From: Mesostigma viride
Lineage: Eukaryota; Streptophyta; Mesostigmatophyceae; Mesostigmatales; Mesostigmataceae
Assembly: GCA_009746045.1 (NCBI GenBank)
Contig: RPFO01000034.1
Coordinates: 2,122,146 to 2,167,145 of the forward strand
Direction of reading: 5' to 3'
Length of the DNA stretch: 45,000 nucleotides
The position numbers and the translations under genes were made by a program. Of this stretch, positions 9,205 to 20,565 are shown in pieces. The notes beneath the pieces were generated by a model that was not told the origin of the DNA, did no database searches, and saw only the letters and a list, made by a program, of their open reading frames with translations. Positions within the stretch are counted from its first letter, which is position 1. Each line of letters begins with the position of its first letter.

Positions 9205-12200
9205 ATGATTCTGGCGGGCGCCATAGTTTTGCTCTATTTCTCGTCGATTGCGGGACTCTATGGCGCAACGCCCGACGCGCTGCCTGAGAATTTCCAGGAC
9301 CATCAGCCCCTCCAAACCTTCTGCCGGTGTGCCCGCCTTCTGGATGGTATACGGGAGAAGCCGGATTGGCTGTTCCTGCACAAATATTCCACGACGGCTG
9401 AGAAGGCTTTTGCCACGACTATCGCGCACCTGGAAGCAGGCAGTGCCCTTCCATACTGCCAGGATAGGATGCAACTCGGTGGCCCTCCTGCTACCTGCAC
9501 CGGCGTGTTTGCCGTTGATTTGCATGCCAACGTTGCTAGCCCGAGGCACACGAGGCTATCGGCAAGTGTCGTCACCTCCGAGATGTGCCGAAGGGGCTGG
9601 GTCTGGGTCACGGGCATCCGACTCCTTGCACGGCCTTCCAACGATCCCTGGGCCCAGTATGCACTTCCTGGGGCCATCGAGGCATGTGCGCGTGACGTGC
9701 CACGCTTCCTCTGGGCCTCAAGGGTTGTGCCTCTGGCGGCTAATCCCTCAGTGTCCGCTGGCTCGTCGCAGCTCATCGCCAACATGTTCCCGGACCACTA
9801 CATGATCACAGGTGAGCGCACCCCTTGCCATTGCGAGCTTTAATGCACAGTGGTCCGTACGTCATCATCGCGCGCTCTAATGAATAGTGGTCCGTGCGTG
9901 ATCACGGTCGCACGCGGGAGCACCCCGTATGCATGTCTCCGGCCATCACGTGCTTGGATTGTTGAGTAGTGCTGTCATTGCTGAACAGTGCTTTCATCAT
10001 TGTTTGATAGTGCAGTCAGTACATTATTACTGAACGGCTTCGCATGCGATCACAGGTGCGTGGTTTGGCTGCTTGTGCATGCTGCTCGCCGGTGCGCGTG
10101 TGCTTGTTGACCCCTGCGTGTGTCCTCCGCGGGCCTAGCATGTAGGGGTTCTCTTAGCGGGTTTCACTTGATTCACATTTCCCCCCTTGTTGGTTCCAGC
10201 TGTGACACGCAGTTGAATTGCCATGCTGCCTAGGATTCAAACGCAAGACCCTCCGGCAGGATTTCAGTGTTTTGGCTCTCGCACTCCCCTGGGCGGCTGA
10301 TGTAGCACGTGGGGGGGGAGAGCCTGTTGAAACAGTGTCCTTGCGAGGCGGCGTGCGCGCTTGCCTTGTCTACTCCCCTGAGCCAACATTAGTAGAACTC
10401 GAGCACCGCAACTATTTGACTTGAGCCATCCCCCCCGTCGCCCAGTCATGATTTTTCCGCTCCATGACCTTACTTAGCTTGAATTTGTTTTACCTCTATA
10501 GAAGTAACTTTGTTTAAACACCTGCTTCCCCCCTTGTCGACATGCACTCGAGTCAAAAGCGCTACCACGCACACACAAAGGTGGCGAGATGGCTCAAGGT
10601 GTCGAATTACCCGCCGTGCTCACGCTTGAACTGCGCCCATGCCTCCCTCCTATGCCAACGCACCTCCTTAGCGCCTCCTTAGCACCTCCTCAGCGCACTC
10701 CCTTCATGCCAATGCTCCCCCCTCGTGCGCTTACCTCATGTAACGCATTCCCGTGACATGCTGATGCACCCCTTTCATGCACTCTTCCTATGCCACGGCA
10801 CCCCATTGATGCACTCACCTAGTGCTAGTGTATCCCCCTCCAGCGTGAATGGACCCCCTCAATGCACTCCCCTCCTAGGCGTACCGAACCCCGACCCGTA
10901 CTCTTACTGTTAATGCATCCCGGAAAGTGCCAATCTATGCACCCCCTCAATTCTCTCTCCTAATGCTGCCCCCCGACAGATAAGGGTGAGGTCGTGGAGA
11001 CCGTCAACACGCTGCTGCGGTCTCGCTCGCCCAAGTGCCGCAACGCCGTGCACGATGTGCTGGTGCCCGTTACGTATCGGCTGTACGTGCAGAACGAGTG
11101 CGAGGAGTTTTTTCGCGTGGCGGCGCCCCCTGTTGGCCACATCGGGCGCGGCCCGCACGAGCCTACCTCGACGCGGCGCACATCCCATGATGATGGTGAG
11201 CATTTTTCCGGTCTCACTTTGCTGATGGTGCACGTTTATCTATATTCGATCGCATGTTGCATGATGGTGACCGTATCGTAGATCCAATAGCACTTCGCAT
11301 GGTGCTGAGTGCTTATCCATATCCAATAGCACTTTGCAAGGTGGTGACTGCTTATCCATATCCAATAGCACTTATGGTGGTGAGCGCTTATCCATATCCG
11401 ATAGCACTTCGCATGGTGGTGAGTGCTTATCCATATCCAATAGCACTTTGCAAGGTGCTGAGCGTTTATCTAGATCTTGTCGCACGTGAAATGATGATGG
11501 GCACCCGATATCACACTTCGAGTTTTGCCATGAGCATTATCACCGTAGTGGCCCTTATATCAGTTAGCAAATTTATGTACAAATCACCCTCCTACAGTCC
11601 GAAAAAAAAATCCTTCCGGCCTCGTGCAACCCAAGATTTACCCTCCATATTTTGCCAGGTAGCGTGAGGGCCTGCCGCAGGGCGCTCTAATGCCAAACGC
11701 CTTTCGAATATACCTACAAATATACCCTTACAATATACATACGTACAGTAAGAAAAATTCACCAAAGCTCCCGTACGCGTAACAAAAAATCCCTCAAAGC
11801 CCTCGAACTATAATTAAGCATACAGATATAAGGGCCACTACAGTATCTGGGCGCACTTTTGATAACGATGGCCATCCCTCAGGGTCGGGGTCGGGTCGGA
11901 TTACGCAGGTAGCGGTGCGTCATCGCAAGATGCGGGCGGGGTTGCTTCGCCGGCGGGCGAGCAGGGTACCTGCAACATGCCACGCGACGCGGCCGCGTCC
12001 GACGACAGGACCAGTGCCAGCGGTTGCGATCAAGGCCTTACGACCACCTTGCAAGGCCTCGATGGCGCTTCGCAGGGCAGTTTGTATCGTGGCACTCATG
12101 AGGGGGAGGAGGAAGCGGACAAGGAGGGGGAGGAGGAGGCGGACGAGGAGGACTGGTGGATTCTGAAGACCACGTTTGGGTTCGGCGGCAATCACGCTGT

Positions 12201-13299
12201 GCTGGTCGTCCCCTCGCAACACATGGGCCAGGCGGCACAAGAACGACCCGTGGACGACCCGACGCTGGCCAGGGTCTGGTCCTGGGTCAGTCCCGACGGC
12301 TCCACGTGCAAGCAGGCCGCGTTCCGCTTCAAACCCGGCCAGAGACATTGGCCCTGGGATGGCCTCTGGCCGTACATCGCGCAACGTTACGTGCGGGACC
12401 CGCTGCTCCTGCACGGGCGCAAGTTCAACGTTCGCACGTTCGCGGTGGTTGCTTCCTTCGAACCCTTGGTCGCGTTCTTCAGCCACGAGGCGTCGTACGT
12501 GCGCCGCGCGCTGATCGAGTACAAGAGGGATGACCCCTCGGCGCTCGACGGCCACCTGTCGGCGATTTCTGTGGGCGACAGGACCGCCGCCGTGCGTGCC
12601 GCCGCCGCCGCAGCTGGCGACGCCACGGGAGCTCCTGCGCCAGGGCAAAGTGGCAGTGGTGGCCATTCGGGTTTGAGTCCAGGTTCGGGTGCTGGAAGTG
12701 TGGCGCCGCCCCCCGCACGAGACAGCGCGTTGAATCCGTTTGACGACGGTCACAAGTTCTGGTGGACGATGGACAAGCTGGACGAGTACCTGGCGGACGC
12801 CCAGGTGGCCCCCAGGGGATACGTGAACGACACGCTGATCCCCGAGATGAAGGCCGCGATGACACTTGTGCTGCGGGGTGTTGAGGAGCGCGGGTCGCGC
12901 CCCACGCGCTGGGAGACGCACTGGTACCACCTGTTTGCGTTTGACTTCATGCTGGACGCGTCGCTGCAGTTGATATTTTTGGAGGTGAACTCCAACCCGA
13001 CGATCACGGGGGGTCTCTCGGCGCAGAACATCGTGGACACGCTCACGGTGGCGTTGGACCTGGCGAGCGCACGCAGGGAGGGCCGATGGCCCGTTAGCAA
13101 GTCTAGAGAAGTAGAAACTGATCATGTAGGTAGATGCAGTAGCACGATGTCGAGTAGTAAGCAGGGACAGGGTCATGAGCGGCCGACGGTGTCCACCGTG
13201 CTTGACTTGGACCGATACCCTAACCTGGAACTCTTGATCGATGGTGACTGGGAGGCGACGAATGTCCCGGGCTGTGAAGCTCAAAAGCCGAGGCATTAA
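9205..13299 (+). CDS. Tubulin-tyrosine-ligase-like (TTL domain) protein, 3 exons, predicted secretory
   Basis: Exons 9205..9811, 10980..11195 and 11909..13299 join with consistent phase-1 introns (donors GTGAGC; acceptors CGACAG and ACGCAG) to give 737 codons. The chosen ATG opens a hydrophobic stretch (MILAGAIVLLYFSSIAGLYG) that looks like a signal peptide. A first domain (to about residue 300) ends in an MFPDHYMITDKGEVVETVN block, like the segment before the ATP-binding core of TTLs. After an acidic linker (about 338..355) comes the ATP-grasp-like TTL core: WWILKTTFGFGG (Lys about 361), RYVRDPLLLHGRKFNVR (about 434..450), and FLEVNSNP with Glu 633 and Asn 635 as metal/ATP ligands. Family members ligate amino acids to tubulin or other proteins using ATP. 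An N-terminal signal peptide is unusual for a tubulin modifier and suggests an ER/Golgi or secreted role. A low-complexity insert (about 505..545) interrupts the core. The extreme N-terminus is the least certain part. Confidence 0.85.
10590..10978 (+). repeat. C-rich diverged tandem repeat before the exon 2 acceptor of the TTL-like gene
   Basis: Between about 10610 and the acceptor AG at 10978..10979, motifs of the type (a)tgcaccccct, atgccaatgc and cactcccct recur every 15 to 40 bp with drift. The array is pyrimidine-rich on the transcribed sense strand and runs into the polypyrimidine tract of intron 1 (9812..10979). The rest of the intron is non-coding. Confidence 0.5.
11283..11470 (+). 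repeat. 36-39 bp tandem repeat in TTL-like intron 2
   Basis: Five units run tagcactt(c/t)gca(t/a)ggtg(g/c)tgagtgcttatccatatcc(a/g)a, broken here by variants: lengths are 39, 39, 36, 39 and a last diverged unit. Several units contain ggtgag or gtgagt, resembling the true donor of exon 2 (GATG|GTGAGC at 11192..11201). The lengths are multiples of three, so a spurious open frame crosses the array. Confidence 0.75.
11543..11843. mobile_element. MITE, CCGTAGTGGC family, copy 1 (inside TTL-like intron 2)
   Basis: The left end CCGTAGTGGCCCTTATATC (11543..11561) is inverted at the right end (GATATAAGGGCCACTACAG, 11825..11843, one mismatch). The 301-bp body contains two diverged arms with ccttccggcctcgt, aatataccta and tacgcgtaacaaaaa, and it aligns along its length with 36579..36884. 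It lies wholly within intron 2 and is presumably spliced out. Confidence 0.85.
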
Positions 13300-13891
13300 T
13301 TCACAGGTACAGTCCAGGAGAATGATAAATGGTTGACTCCGCCCACAGACTATTTTAGTTCCGAGGACTGCAACCGGCTGCGATATGATTTAGGGGTACG
13401 GTACCATGGTGTGACGTATGGGTCAAGGGGCCTGAGAATGCAATAATACCTTGTTGGCTTTCTGCATCGTACATTACCTGATTACCGGTCCCCATCATTG
13501 TCCTTTTTTCCTTCTGAGGATATATTTATCGATGAGACAACTACGCACCTGTCACATTCTATTATTTAATTTATGCAATATACAATCCTGCATGCTGAGA
13601 AGACTCGATCTAGCTAGCAGGGATGGATAACGTGCACGGTACACAACTTCGCCATGCTAATTTTACCCCGACTAGGTTGTCCCCAGTTAACAAATTATCA
13701 AATGAACAAAACTGTCACTTGAGTGATGCCGGCGGACTACCTGCGGACTGCTTGACGCGGAGTCGCCAGGCTACAAGTTCCATAACTTACCACCACGACG
13801 GTCTGAAAGTGCCGTTTGACAAGGAATATCTAATTAATTCCTCCTAGCTGCAGTAATATTCAGATCAATGGTCAATTAATTAATTAATTAA
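13300..13891. other. Downstream region of the TTL-like gene; no gene
   Basis: It holds the likely 3'UTR of the TTL-like gene. No algal TGTAA-type polyadenylation signal could be assigned with confidence. A (TTAA)n tract at 13874..13890 borders the foldback element. Open frames here are short and resemble nothing. Confidence 0.4.
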
Positions 13892-15309
13892 TAGACACGT
13901 GACTGCGTCACGTGAGCATAAGTCCTCAGTGGGAGGGGAACATGGGATGGAATGGATGGTATAAGCTATCTAGGTCCTAGCTAGTTACAGGGGTGTGGGC
14001 ACCGCGGCCCGAATCGCTATGAATGCCATGCTTGGTCACACACGGAGCCCCCACAGGCTTGGGGGTGGTCTCCTTCATCACTACTTGCCATCTATCCCTG
14101 CGCACCATCTGCCTCCATATTACAGACAAACCAGGAGGCTGCCCGGGGGTGAGCCCGTCACGTCTAGTGTAGCACATGTCCATGCCGAGTCTATCACGAA
14201 ATGTCCACGGGTGGCGGCCCTGCCGCGCGCAGCCGGGGGCACGCCAGGTTCGATGGTCAAACTTAGTGGCAAGCTTCCTTATGATACCTAGTTTTACTGA
14301 GCCAAGTTGCACCTTGGTTGGCCACCTGGTGCTCACTGAACGGTGACGTCCAAAAGCATTAAAAAACACAAAAATCGCCAGTTTTATTCGTATTTAATTC
14401 CACAAACAACACAATTAACGTCGGTTTGACCTGGAAATCGGCAGACACATTTTAAATATATTATATTCAGCTCAAGTACCAAGTTGCACCCCTGACAGAG
14501 ACGGGGTGGCCAGAAATTATGCTGCCAACCGTCACATATACGGTCATTTGGAGCATTTCATGGATCATTAAATGCACTACACAATGCAAATGAGCTCAGA
14601 TTAACCTGGAAATAAGCAACCACATTACTTGCAACATCTGCAGGCTGGCTGCAAAGTTGCACCCTGATTGAACACCAACTAACTACAATATTCTGCTGTC
14701 AAGCGTCACTCAAGATCGCGCTAATTTTGGATATACAATGCACCACAGGCAGCGCCAATGAGTTCAGACAGATCTGAAATTTTGCATTCAATTTCAATAG
14801 AGCATGCTGAACATGATTGCCAAGTATTGCCTCAGTCGCACCACAGATGAGGGCGTATAACAGTGAGAAGCGCGGCAGGGCCGCCACCCGTGGACTTTTC
14901 ATGATAGCTAGACTCGGCATGGACATGTGCTACAAGTGCTAGACGTGACGGGCTCACACCCGGGCAGCCTCCTGGTTTGTCTGTAATATGGAGGCAGATG
15001 GTGCGCAAGGATAGATGGCAAGTAGTGATAAAGGAGACCACCCCCAAGCCTGTGGGGGCTCCGCGTGTGACCAAGTATGGCATTCATAGCGATTCGGGCC
15101 GCGGTGCCCACACCCCTGTAACTAGGACCTAGATAGCTTACACCATCCATTCCATCCCAGCCACGAGCCACGAGGTAGCCGCATGGCTGACGGCGGAGCT
15201 CATAACTTTTACGTTTGAGCACCGAATTTAGCCGTGAATATCACAATCGACGCGTCTTTCTACGACGCACATGCTGATATAATTTTCCGAAGCTATTACG
15301 CAATATACG

Positions 15310-16720
15310 ATGAGCAAACGCCTCTCGACGCAACGCAGCCTGGCGGCTGCGCTCAGCAATGAAAATACGTCTGCAGCTCCGGCTGCAGCTTCGCCAACCG
15401 ACGACCCAGAAGGCAACGGCGCCACTAGCCAAGCTCTAGTGGTCGTCCGGCCCCCTGCTGCGCCCGCCTCGCCAGCAGCGTCGCCTGAACCCAAGCGCAG
15501 TCGCTCTGCCGAGCCGAGTTGAGTAGAGCTCGACTTTGTCGCCGAAGCCAGCCAGCCCGGCTTCCTTGACACGCTTACCGAGGAACGCATCCTGGTCTGC
15601 GTGTTTTTTGGAACGCACGCCTCGCTTCTTGCACTGTGCAAGCAGCTCTTCAACCAAGGTCGCCTCTTTGACCCTCGCCGGAATCGTGTCCACGCTTTCG
15701 ACTCCTTCCCCAGCCTCTCCCGCCCCCACTTTCAGCAATTCGCTCTCTTTTCCCTCCTTGGACGCTCCATCGGGGAGCTTTGGCCCCCCAAGCCCCTCAC
15801 CACCACCTTAACCGAATCCTCCATCCGCTCACTCCTCAAGGAGGCCCTCGAGCAGCACGTGGCCCCCATCGCGGCAGATGTGGCGGCCATAGGCGGCACG
15901 CTGACTGCCGAGCTTCCCCTCCTCTCCACCGCCACCTCCACCATCTCCACCGCCACCTCTGGACACCCTCCTCGCCTCCTCCACCGCCACCACCTCCACC
16001 TCCGACGCCATCACCGCCCAGCTCCGTGACATCGACCAGCGTCTTAAGGACAACGCCATCGCTATCGAGGTTCTGCAGAACACCGCAGGCCTCACCGCCC
16101 AGGCGGTGAAGGACATTGCCGCCAAGTCAGCCCCGGCTGGCCTGGCCGGCGATGCTCCTCCCATCACCACCTGGGCGGACATGCTTAAGCAACATACCAC
16201 CTCCACCACCTCCGCCGTCGCAGCCCAGCTCCAGCGGCAGACGCTTGACCTCCGCGAGGAGGCCGAGCTCTCCAAGCGCAGCCTCAACGCCATCGTCAAG
16301 AACTTCGACCTGGTGGAAGGTGAGAATTCCGAGAAGCTTGCACGTGCGTTTGAGAGCAAAATCCTTGCACGCATGGGCCTCCTTGGTGAGATTAAGCTGA
16401 CCGCCCACCGCCTCCCCCGCGCGCGGGGTAAGGCAGGGGCGCCTCCGCTTCTTCTCATCTTTGACAGCCCAGCGGACAAGGTTTCGTTTCTCAGACGCCG
16501 CAAGCGGCTCGAGAACACTCCCTTCACCGTGGACGACGACTTGACCCTGGCGCAGCAACAACGGCGACGGGAGCTATGGCCGACCTACCTCCAGCTCCGG
16601 CAGACCAAGGCGGGCCAGCCGGTGTACTGGAAGGGGGCGGCCATCTACGTCGGCCACAAGCCCTGGCACGCGACCCCCTCGACCACCGCGGCCCCAGCGA
16701 CTCCGGCAGCCCCAGCCTAG
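15310..16720 (+). pseudogene. L1-like ORF1 protein, one stop and one frameshift
   Basis: The frame starts at ATG 15310 (MSKRLSTQRSLAAAL) and runs to 16029, with one in-frame TGA at 15520. A frame change near 15960 then leads into the frame that ends at TAG 16718. The joined protein would be about 470 residues. It has an Ala/Pro-rich N-terminus, a globular part (VFFGTHASLLALCKQLF), a long Ala/Leu-rich probable coiled coil (LRDIDQRLKDNAIAIEVLQ), and an RNA-binding core (ILARMGLLGEIKLTAHRLP, PPLLLIFDSPADKVSFLRRR). Last comes a C-terminal domain with DDDLTLAQQQRRRELWPTYL. That order, and the D-L-T...RR..LWP block, match ORF1p of L1-type LINEs, an RNA chaperone forming RNPs with element RNA. The family assignment is by pattern, not by search. 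Confidence 0.7.
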
Positions 16721-17115
16721 GGGAATACAGCAGCAGTAGTGTAGAATAGATAGACAGTGGCCTTGTACATGCCCGCCTACTACAGGCACTATACCAGCTG
16801 AGCCTAGCCTTTTTAGTCATGTACATGTGTGCCTATGATGAGCCACCCTCCAGATGATACCTAGCTTTATTTAATTATGCAGTGCCCATGCAGGGGGTCA
16901 CTCCCTGCTGAGACGCCATGCCCTAGCTTTTGTATAGCTGTGCTGATCTTCCCCACCTATGACAGGCTCCCCTTAGCTGGGTGTTGCCTGAAACTCTGGG
17001 TGGTGCAGGTGCCCTAGTAGTGCACCTAGAGCAAGTGTTGTTTACATTCCCACCCTTGCAGGAAGTAGCTTAGAATGTATGATAGGCCATATGCCCCTTG
17101 TCTGGGCTATGTGCT

Positions 17116-17140
17116 ACATATACTCCCAACGGAGTTATGT
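17116..17140 (+). other. Conserved 3'-terminal hairpin of the retroelement family
   Basis: The sense strand has a 5' arm ACATA, a bulged T and ACTCC, then loop CAAC, then a 3' arm GGAGT, TATGT. That gives ten pairs with one bulge, followed at once by the tail. The equivalent sequence ends every copy in the window: 2060..2084, 24713..24737, 25414..25438, and, with different arms, 20575..20599 and 22692..22718. In L1/L2/UnaL2-type systems a 3' stem-loop is what the reverse transcriptase recognises; that role is inferred here. Confidence 0.7.
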
Positions 17141-17216
17141 TACAATTCAATTCAATCCATTCCATCCCATGTTCCCCTCCCACTGAGGACTTATGCTCAC
17201 GTGACGCAGTCACGTG

Positions 17217-17306
17217 TCTATTAATTAATTAATTAATTAATTAATTTTAATTAATTAATTAATTAATTAATTAATTAATTAATTAATTAATTAATTAATT
17301 AATTAA
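17217..17306. repeat. (TTAA)n microsatellite
   Basis: About 90 bp of nearly perfect TTAA repeats, with one interruption near 17250, directly abut the right tip of the foldback element. Shorter TTAA tracts at 2039, 13874, 22900, 24695 and 25742 also border element ends. Confidence 0.95.
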
Positions 17307-20300
17307 CAGTGAAAAGTGACAGCAGCCAACTTTGTGTATTTCCTTACAAGCTCATACCCCATAAAAATACAAGTTGAGGTAAGGTTGAACTCCAACTTGG
17401 TTATCTCCACCCATGTCGCATGCACTTCATCATGGACATGCATTAATAGTTGGAACTACCATTGCAATGGTGGTGTGTGTTGAGTATAAGAGAGAGCAAC
17501 TAGTTGGCAAGTCAAATGGTGGCTCGCATGGCTGCACACTGTTGGCTTGCAGTTGCTATCTAACATATTTAGCAAATTAACTAGCGGCAGCTAGCTCTTA
17601 ATTATGCCACTTTTCTAAAGGTATCATGTGCATTTTTTTATGTGTTTGTTCATCACACCCTGGCCTAACAATGCCCAGTGAAGCATGGGCTATGCACGGC
17701 AGATGGAGGAGGTGGCCATGGGCATGCCAAGAGCTGATGCCAGCGAAGGTGCTGGCAGCAGGCAGATTAGGCAGCAGTAGTGGGACCTAGTGATGTGCAC
17801 AGAAGAGAGTGGCACATATGGTAGAAAGTAATGCAGATGGCAGTAGTATGGCCAGTGGCACCAGGCAGCGATCATGAAGGCTATCGGTCATGCAAATATA
17901 TGTTTTGGTCTAGCATTGAGGTTGTGATGCTACTGCTGCATGATGGAAGCAAAATTCATGTAGCAGGTGGCAGGGTGTAGCCAACATTGGTGTAGTGTGC
18001 AAAGCAACACATTGGGGTGAAAGCCCTTCATTCAGATTTCCATGGCAACACACCAGGTCATGACATTCTGGCAAGTGGTAGTGACAGATTGATCGTGGCA
18101 GTGATGGATAGCAATGGTGAGCAGTAGGTTGCCTTCTTTGATACTAATTGCATTTGCTGTTGTGCCAGGTGCCAGCTATACATCAGCTGGCGATGCTGCC
18201 AAATGTGGCCCCAGTTTCTGGTGCTATAATAGAAAGGATGCAGAGGGGCACGTACTAGTGGCTGCAATCATGATCAAGGCTGCGATAGGCAAAGTCAATA
18301 CGGCAGATTGTGGCAGCAGTGGTGCAGGGCCTGCCATTCTCATTTATGGCAGATTCCATACTGAGTTATAGGGACACTGCCAGCATTAATTACACCAACA
18401 GCTATAGGCGAGAGTAATGGTGGGAGACGTTGCTGCTGGTGGGAGTCTACAATAACTGTCACATGGTTATATGCACACGATGCACCTGGTGGTCCCTCCG
18501 TGCTAACAACACGAATGCATGTTGGTAATTCTAGGCAAACGTGGCAGTGCTACAGTAACAAAGGCGTATCAGTGGTAGGTGTGTCGGCCATGGTGGGGAG
18601 TGCCGCGGCAGTGGTGCGGCAGGAAGCACTTATGGTGATCGTTATATTGTGACGTTGTTGTGAGCCCGTAGAAGGTGTCTTGGTGAGATTCATGCCTCTC
18701 ATGCAATGCTATATGCCCATAGTTCACTCTGTTGTGCTCGCATTATAATATGTTAATCATAGGCAGCAACCATATCAAAGACAAAGTAGCCCCCTTCCAT
18801 GTATAGTATTATTAAGCTCAGCCTGCTTCAACATACCTGAATAAACAAGGGAAATGAATCCTGTTTCCCAAGGCAGGAACAGCATACCAAACTTCACATA
18901 TACCTGCCCATGGGGTGCCCGCAGCTGGTTTCTTCGTGCCTCCCAGCCCCAGTTTACAACACGCCGCCAATCATCGATAAACATGGTGCATTATGATCTG
19001 GCCAACTAGGAAAGAGGTTGAAATACTTACCAACATTCCGCTACTAAAATGGAGCCCCAGCACTGAGCGTGTTTTATTTATATGTCCTGTTAAAGCTGGA
19101 TAGACTTCAGGGTTGAAAATCAACACCTATTCTGAATGTTGACTGGGGGACATGTACCTTCTGCTTGTTGTCTTCATGCTCAGCATCATCCTACGCCATG
19201 ACTTTCACTTGGAATCATGAACAAGCGCACATCACACTGTTAGCGGAGGCTGGCCATGGCTTACGTCTCCATCTCGAGCAGCGATGCTTGACGAGGCGTC
19301 CGGCGTAACATGAACGAGGCGCTTTCACGAGGCTCGGGGAAAGAGTCAGGCAAAAAATCTGGATGGCAATCGGGGCTGGCTTCACTTACCTACAATCGGG
19401 ATGCCAAAAAAGCAGGTTAATTCCAGTAAACAGCGTCGACTCAACCAGCGCAAGGCGTATTCATGCTTCATTCCGCAACGATCGCAGCTGTGATATTCAG
19501 TGATGCGCGCAGGTCTACACTACAGAGCTAGCGAAAAATCAGGCTGGGCCTCGCTCTAGAAGGTATTTAAGCGCCCTGCATGCGCAAATGGGATGACAAA
19601 AATGAAAGAAACAAAGAAGTGGCATATTTTTACGTGCGTTGCCCTTATATCAGCCCCGCACGTACCCTCCTGGCAGGCTGCATGGCACCTCCAATTGCTG
19701 CGGTAGCGCGGCATTTACAATGGCAGTCATTTTAACAAAAAGTTTTTCGGTCAAAAATTTTTGAATTAGTCACAGAATCGTGCAAGCTGCTTACCTCGAG
19801 CTAACTCATCGCCATGTTCGATAAGTTTCCGGTGCGACTTTTCAGGGGTCCGCTGAAAAATGCAGCGGACCATATCCGAGCCCGCGACATTGCCCGCCTA
19901 TTTCCTGTTTCCCCGGGAAAATGGGCCGATTTCTTGAGGATAAAAAAATATGTACGTGAAGTAGATGAGTTATGATGCATTCGCTTCCCTTAATGTGTTC
20001 TCAAAACCGCCACTAGGATTTTCACGGCCGCCATGGGTGCTGCGTGACTTTTGGCCTCGTCGGCACCATCCCGCACACCAGATTTTCGGGATCTCGCGCC
20101 AATTTGGTGACAGAATTAGAAATCCGTTTTTCGCGGGTCTCGGACCGTTGTGACACTCGCCCTCTATTGCCGCCGCGCCATTTTCTACTTCTTTTCGTAC
20201 ATGGCTTGCGTTGGGTTCGAATCGACGAGCATCGACGCTCATCGACGGTGCAATCCGACGGCGGAGAAGAAGTTCGCCACAGCACAGCGCGACGCAAGGG

Positions 20301-20565
20301 CTCTTTTCCATGTACAACGTGAGATCGATGCAAAGCCCGCATCGCTGACCGGAAATGCTGTCCAACACCGTCGCACAGTACTACCAGTCGACCGCATCGA
20401 TCTCTGCCTTTTAACCGTTGAATGCGCAATATCCATCCAGAAAGTAGAAACGTCTCCGCGACACTTCCGCGACTTCAGTACTTTCCGTCACCCTTGACAT
20501 GTCGTATCGTACAATACTACAATTAATAGAAACTCGCCTCCAAAAATATATCTCTATAGAGGCAT
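17307..20565. other. 3.2 kb with no recognisable gene
   Basis: Positions 17650..18760 are rich in ggtggcag/gcagtggtg words and have the look of drifting low-complexity DNA. Positions 18760..20560 look unique. Open frames such as 18114..18371 (+, 85 codons, hydrophobic start) and 20150..20497 (+, 115 codons) show no known motif, no homologous copy in the window and no splice context, so I do not call them. No tRNA or other RNA gene was recognised. Confidence 0.4.

Larger units (their letters stand above)
15160..17154 (+). mobile_element. ORF1-only non-LTR retroelement, full-length copy 1 (1995 bp)
   Basis: It is flanked by the 15-bp direct repeat ATCCATTCCATCCCA at 15145..15159 and 17155..17169. 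Order: a 5'UTR starting with gccacgagccacgagg (150 bp); ORF1 (15310..16720); a 3'UTR (16721..17115); a terminal hairpin (17116..17140); and a short CAATT-type tail. No endonuclease or reverse transcriptase region is present. Copy 2 (23052..25447) has the same layout and, minus its nested insert, nearly the same length, so the absence of ORF2 is a family property and not a private deletion. Mobilisation must come from an ORF2 supplied in trans. Confidence 0.85.
13892..17220. mobile_element. Foldback DNA element with about 340-bp arms, interrupted by a retroelement
   Basis: The left arm 13892..14228 is inverted at 14871..15159 plus 17170..17220; the right arm is split by the retroelement at 15160..17154 and its 15-bp target duplication. 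The outermost sequence TAGACACGTGACTGCG (13892..) matches the complement ending at 17220, and both ends abut TTAATTAA tracts. Near each tip is a CACGTGAC-GCA-GTCACGTG hairpin. Without the insert the element is about 1.3 kb. The 14230..14870 spacer has no recognisable transposase. The TTAA borders hint at piggyBac-type targeting, but the borders lie inside microsatellites, so this is not decisive. Confidence 0.8.

Noticed and set aside
11920-13296. A 458-codon open frame on the minus strand opposite TTL-like exon 3
   Set aside because: It mirrors the codon bias of the GC-rich sense frame, contains no known motif, and the sense strand has clear TTL motifs and matching splice phases.
15228-16527. 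Minus-strand frames of 141 and 232 codons opposite ORF1
   Set aside because: The sense strand carries the conserved ORF1 blocks seen in four copies; the antisense frames break differently in each copy.
18114-18371. An 85-codon plus-strand frame with a hydrophobic start, possibly a small secreted peptide
   Set aside because: It lies in drifting low-complexity DNA, has no promoter or splice context and no homologous copy; treated as chance.
20150-20497. A 115-codon plus-strand frame
   Set aside because: Three overlapping frames of similar length occur here on both strands; none has a motif or conserved copy.
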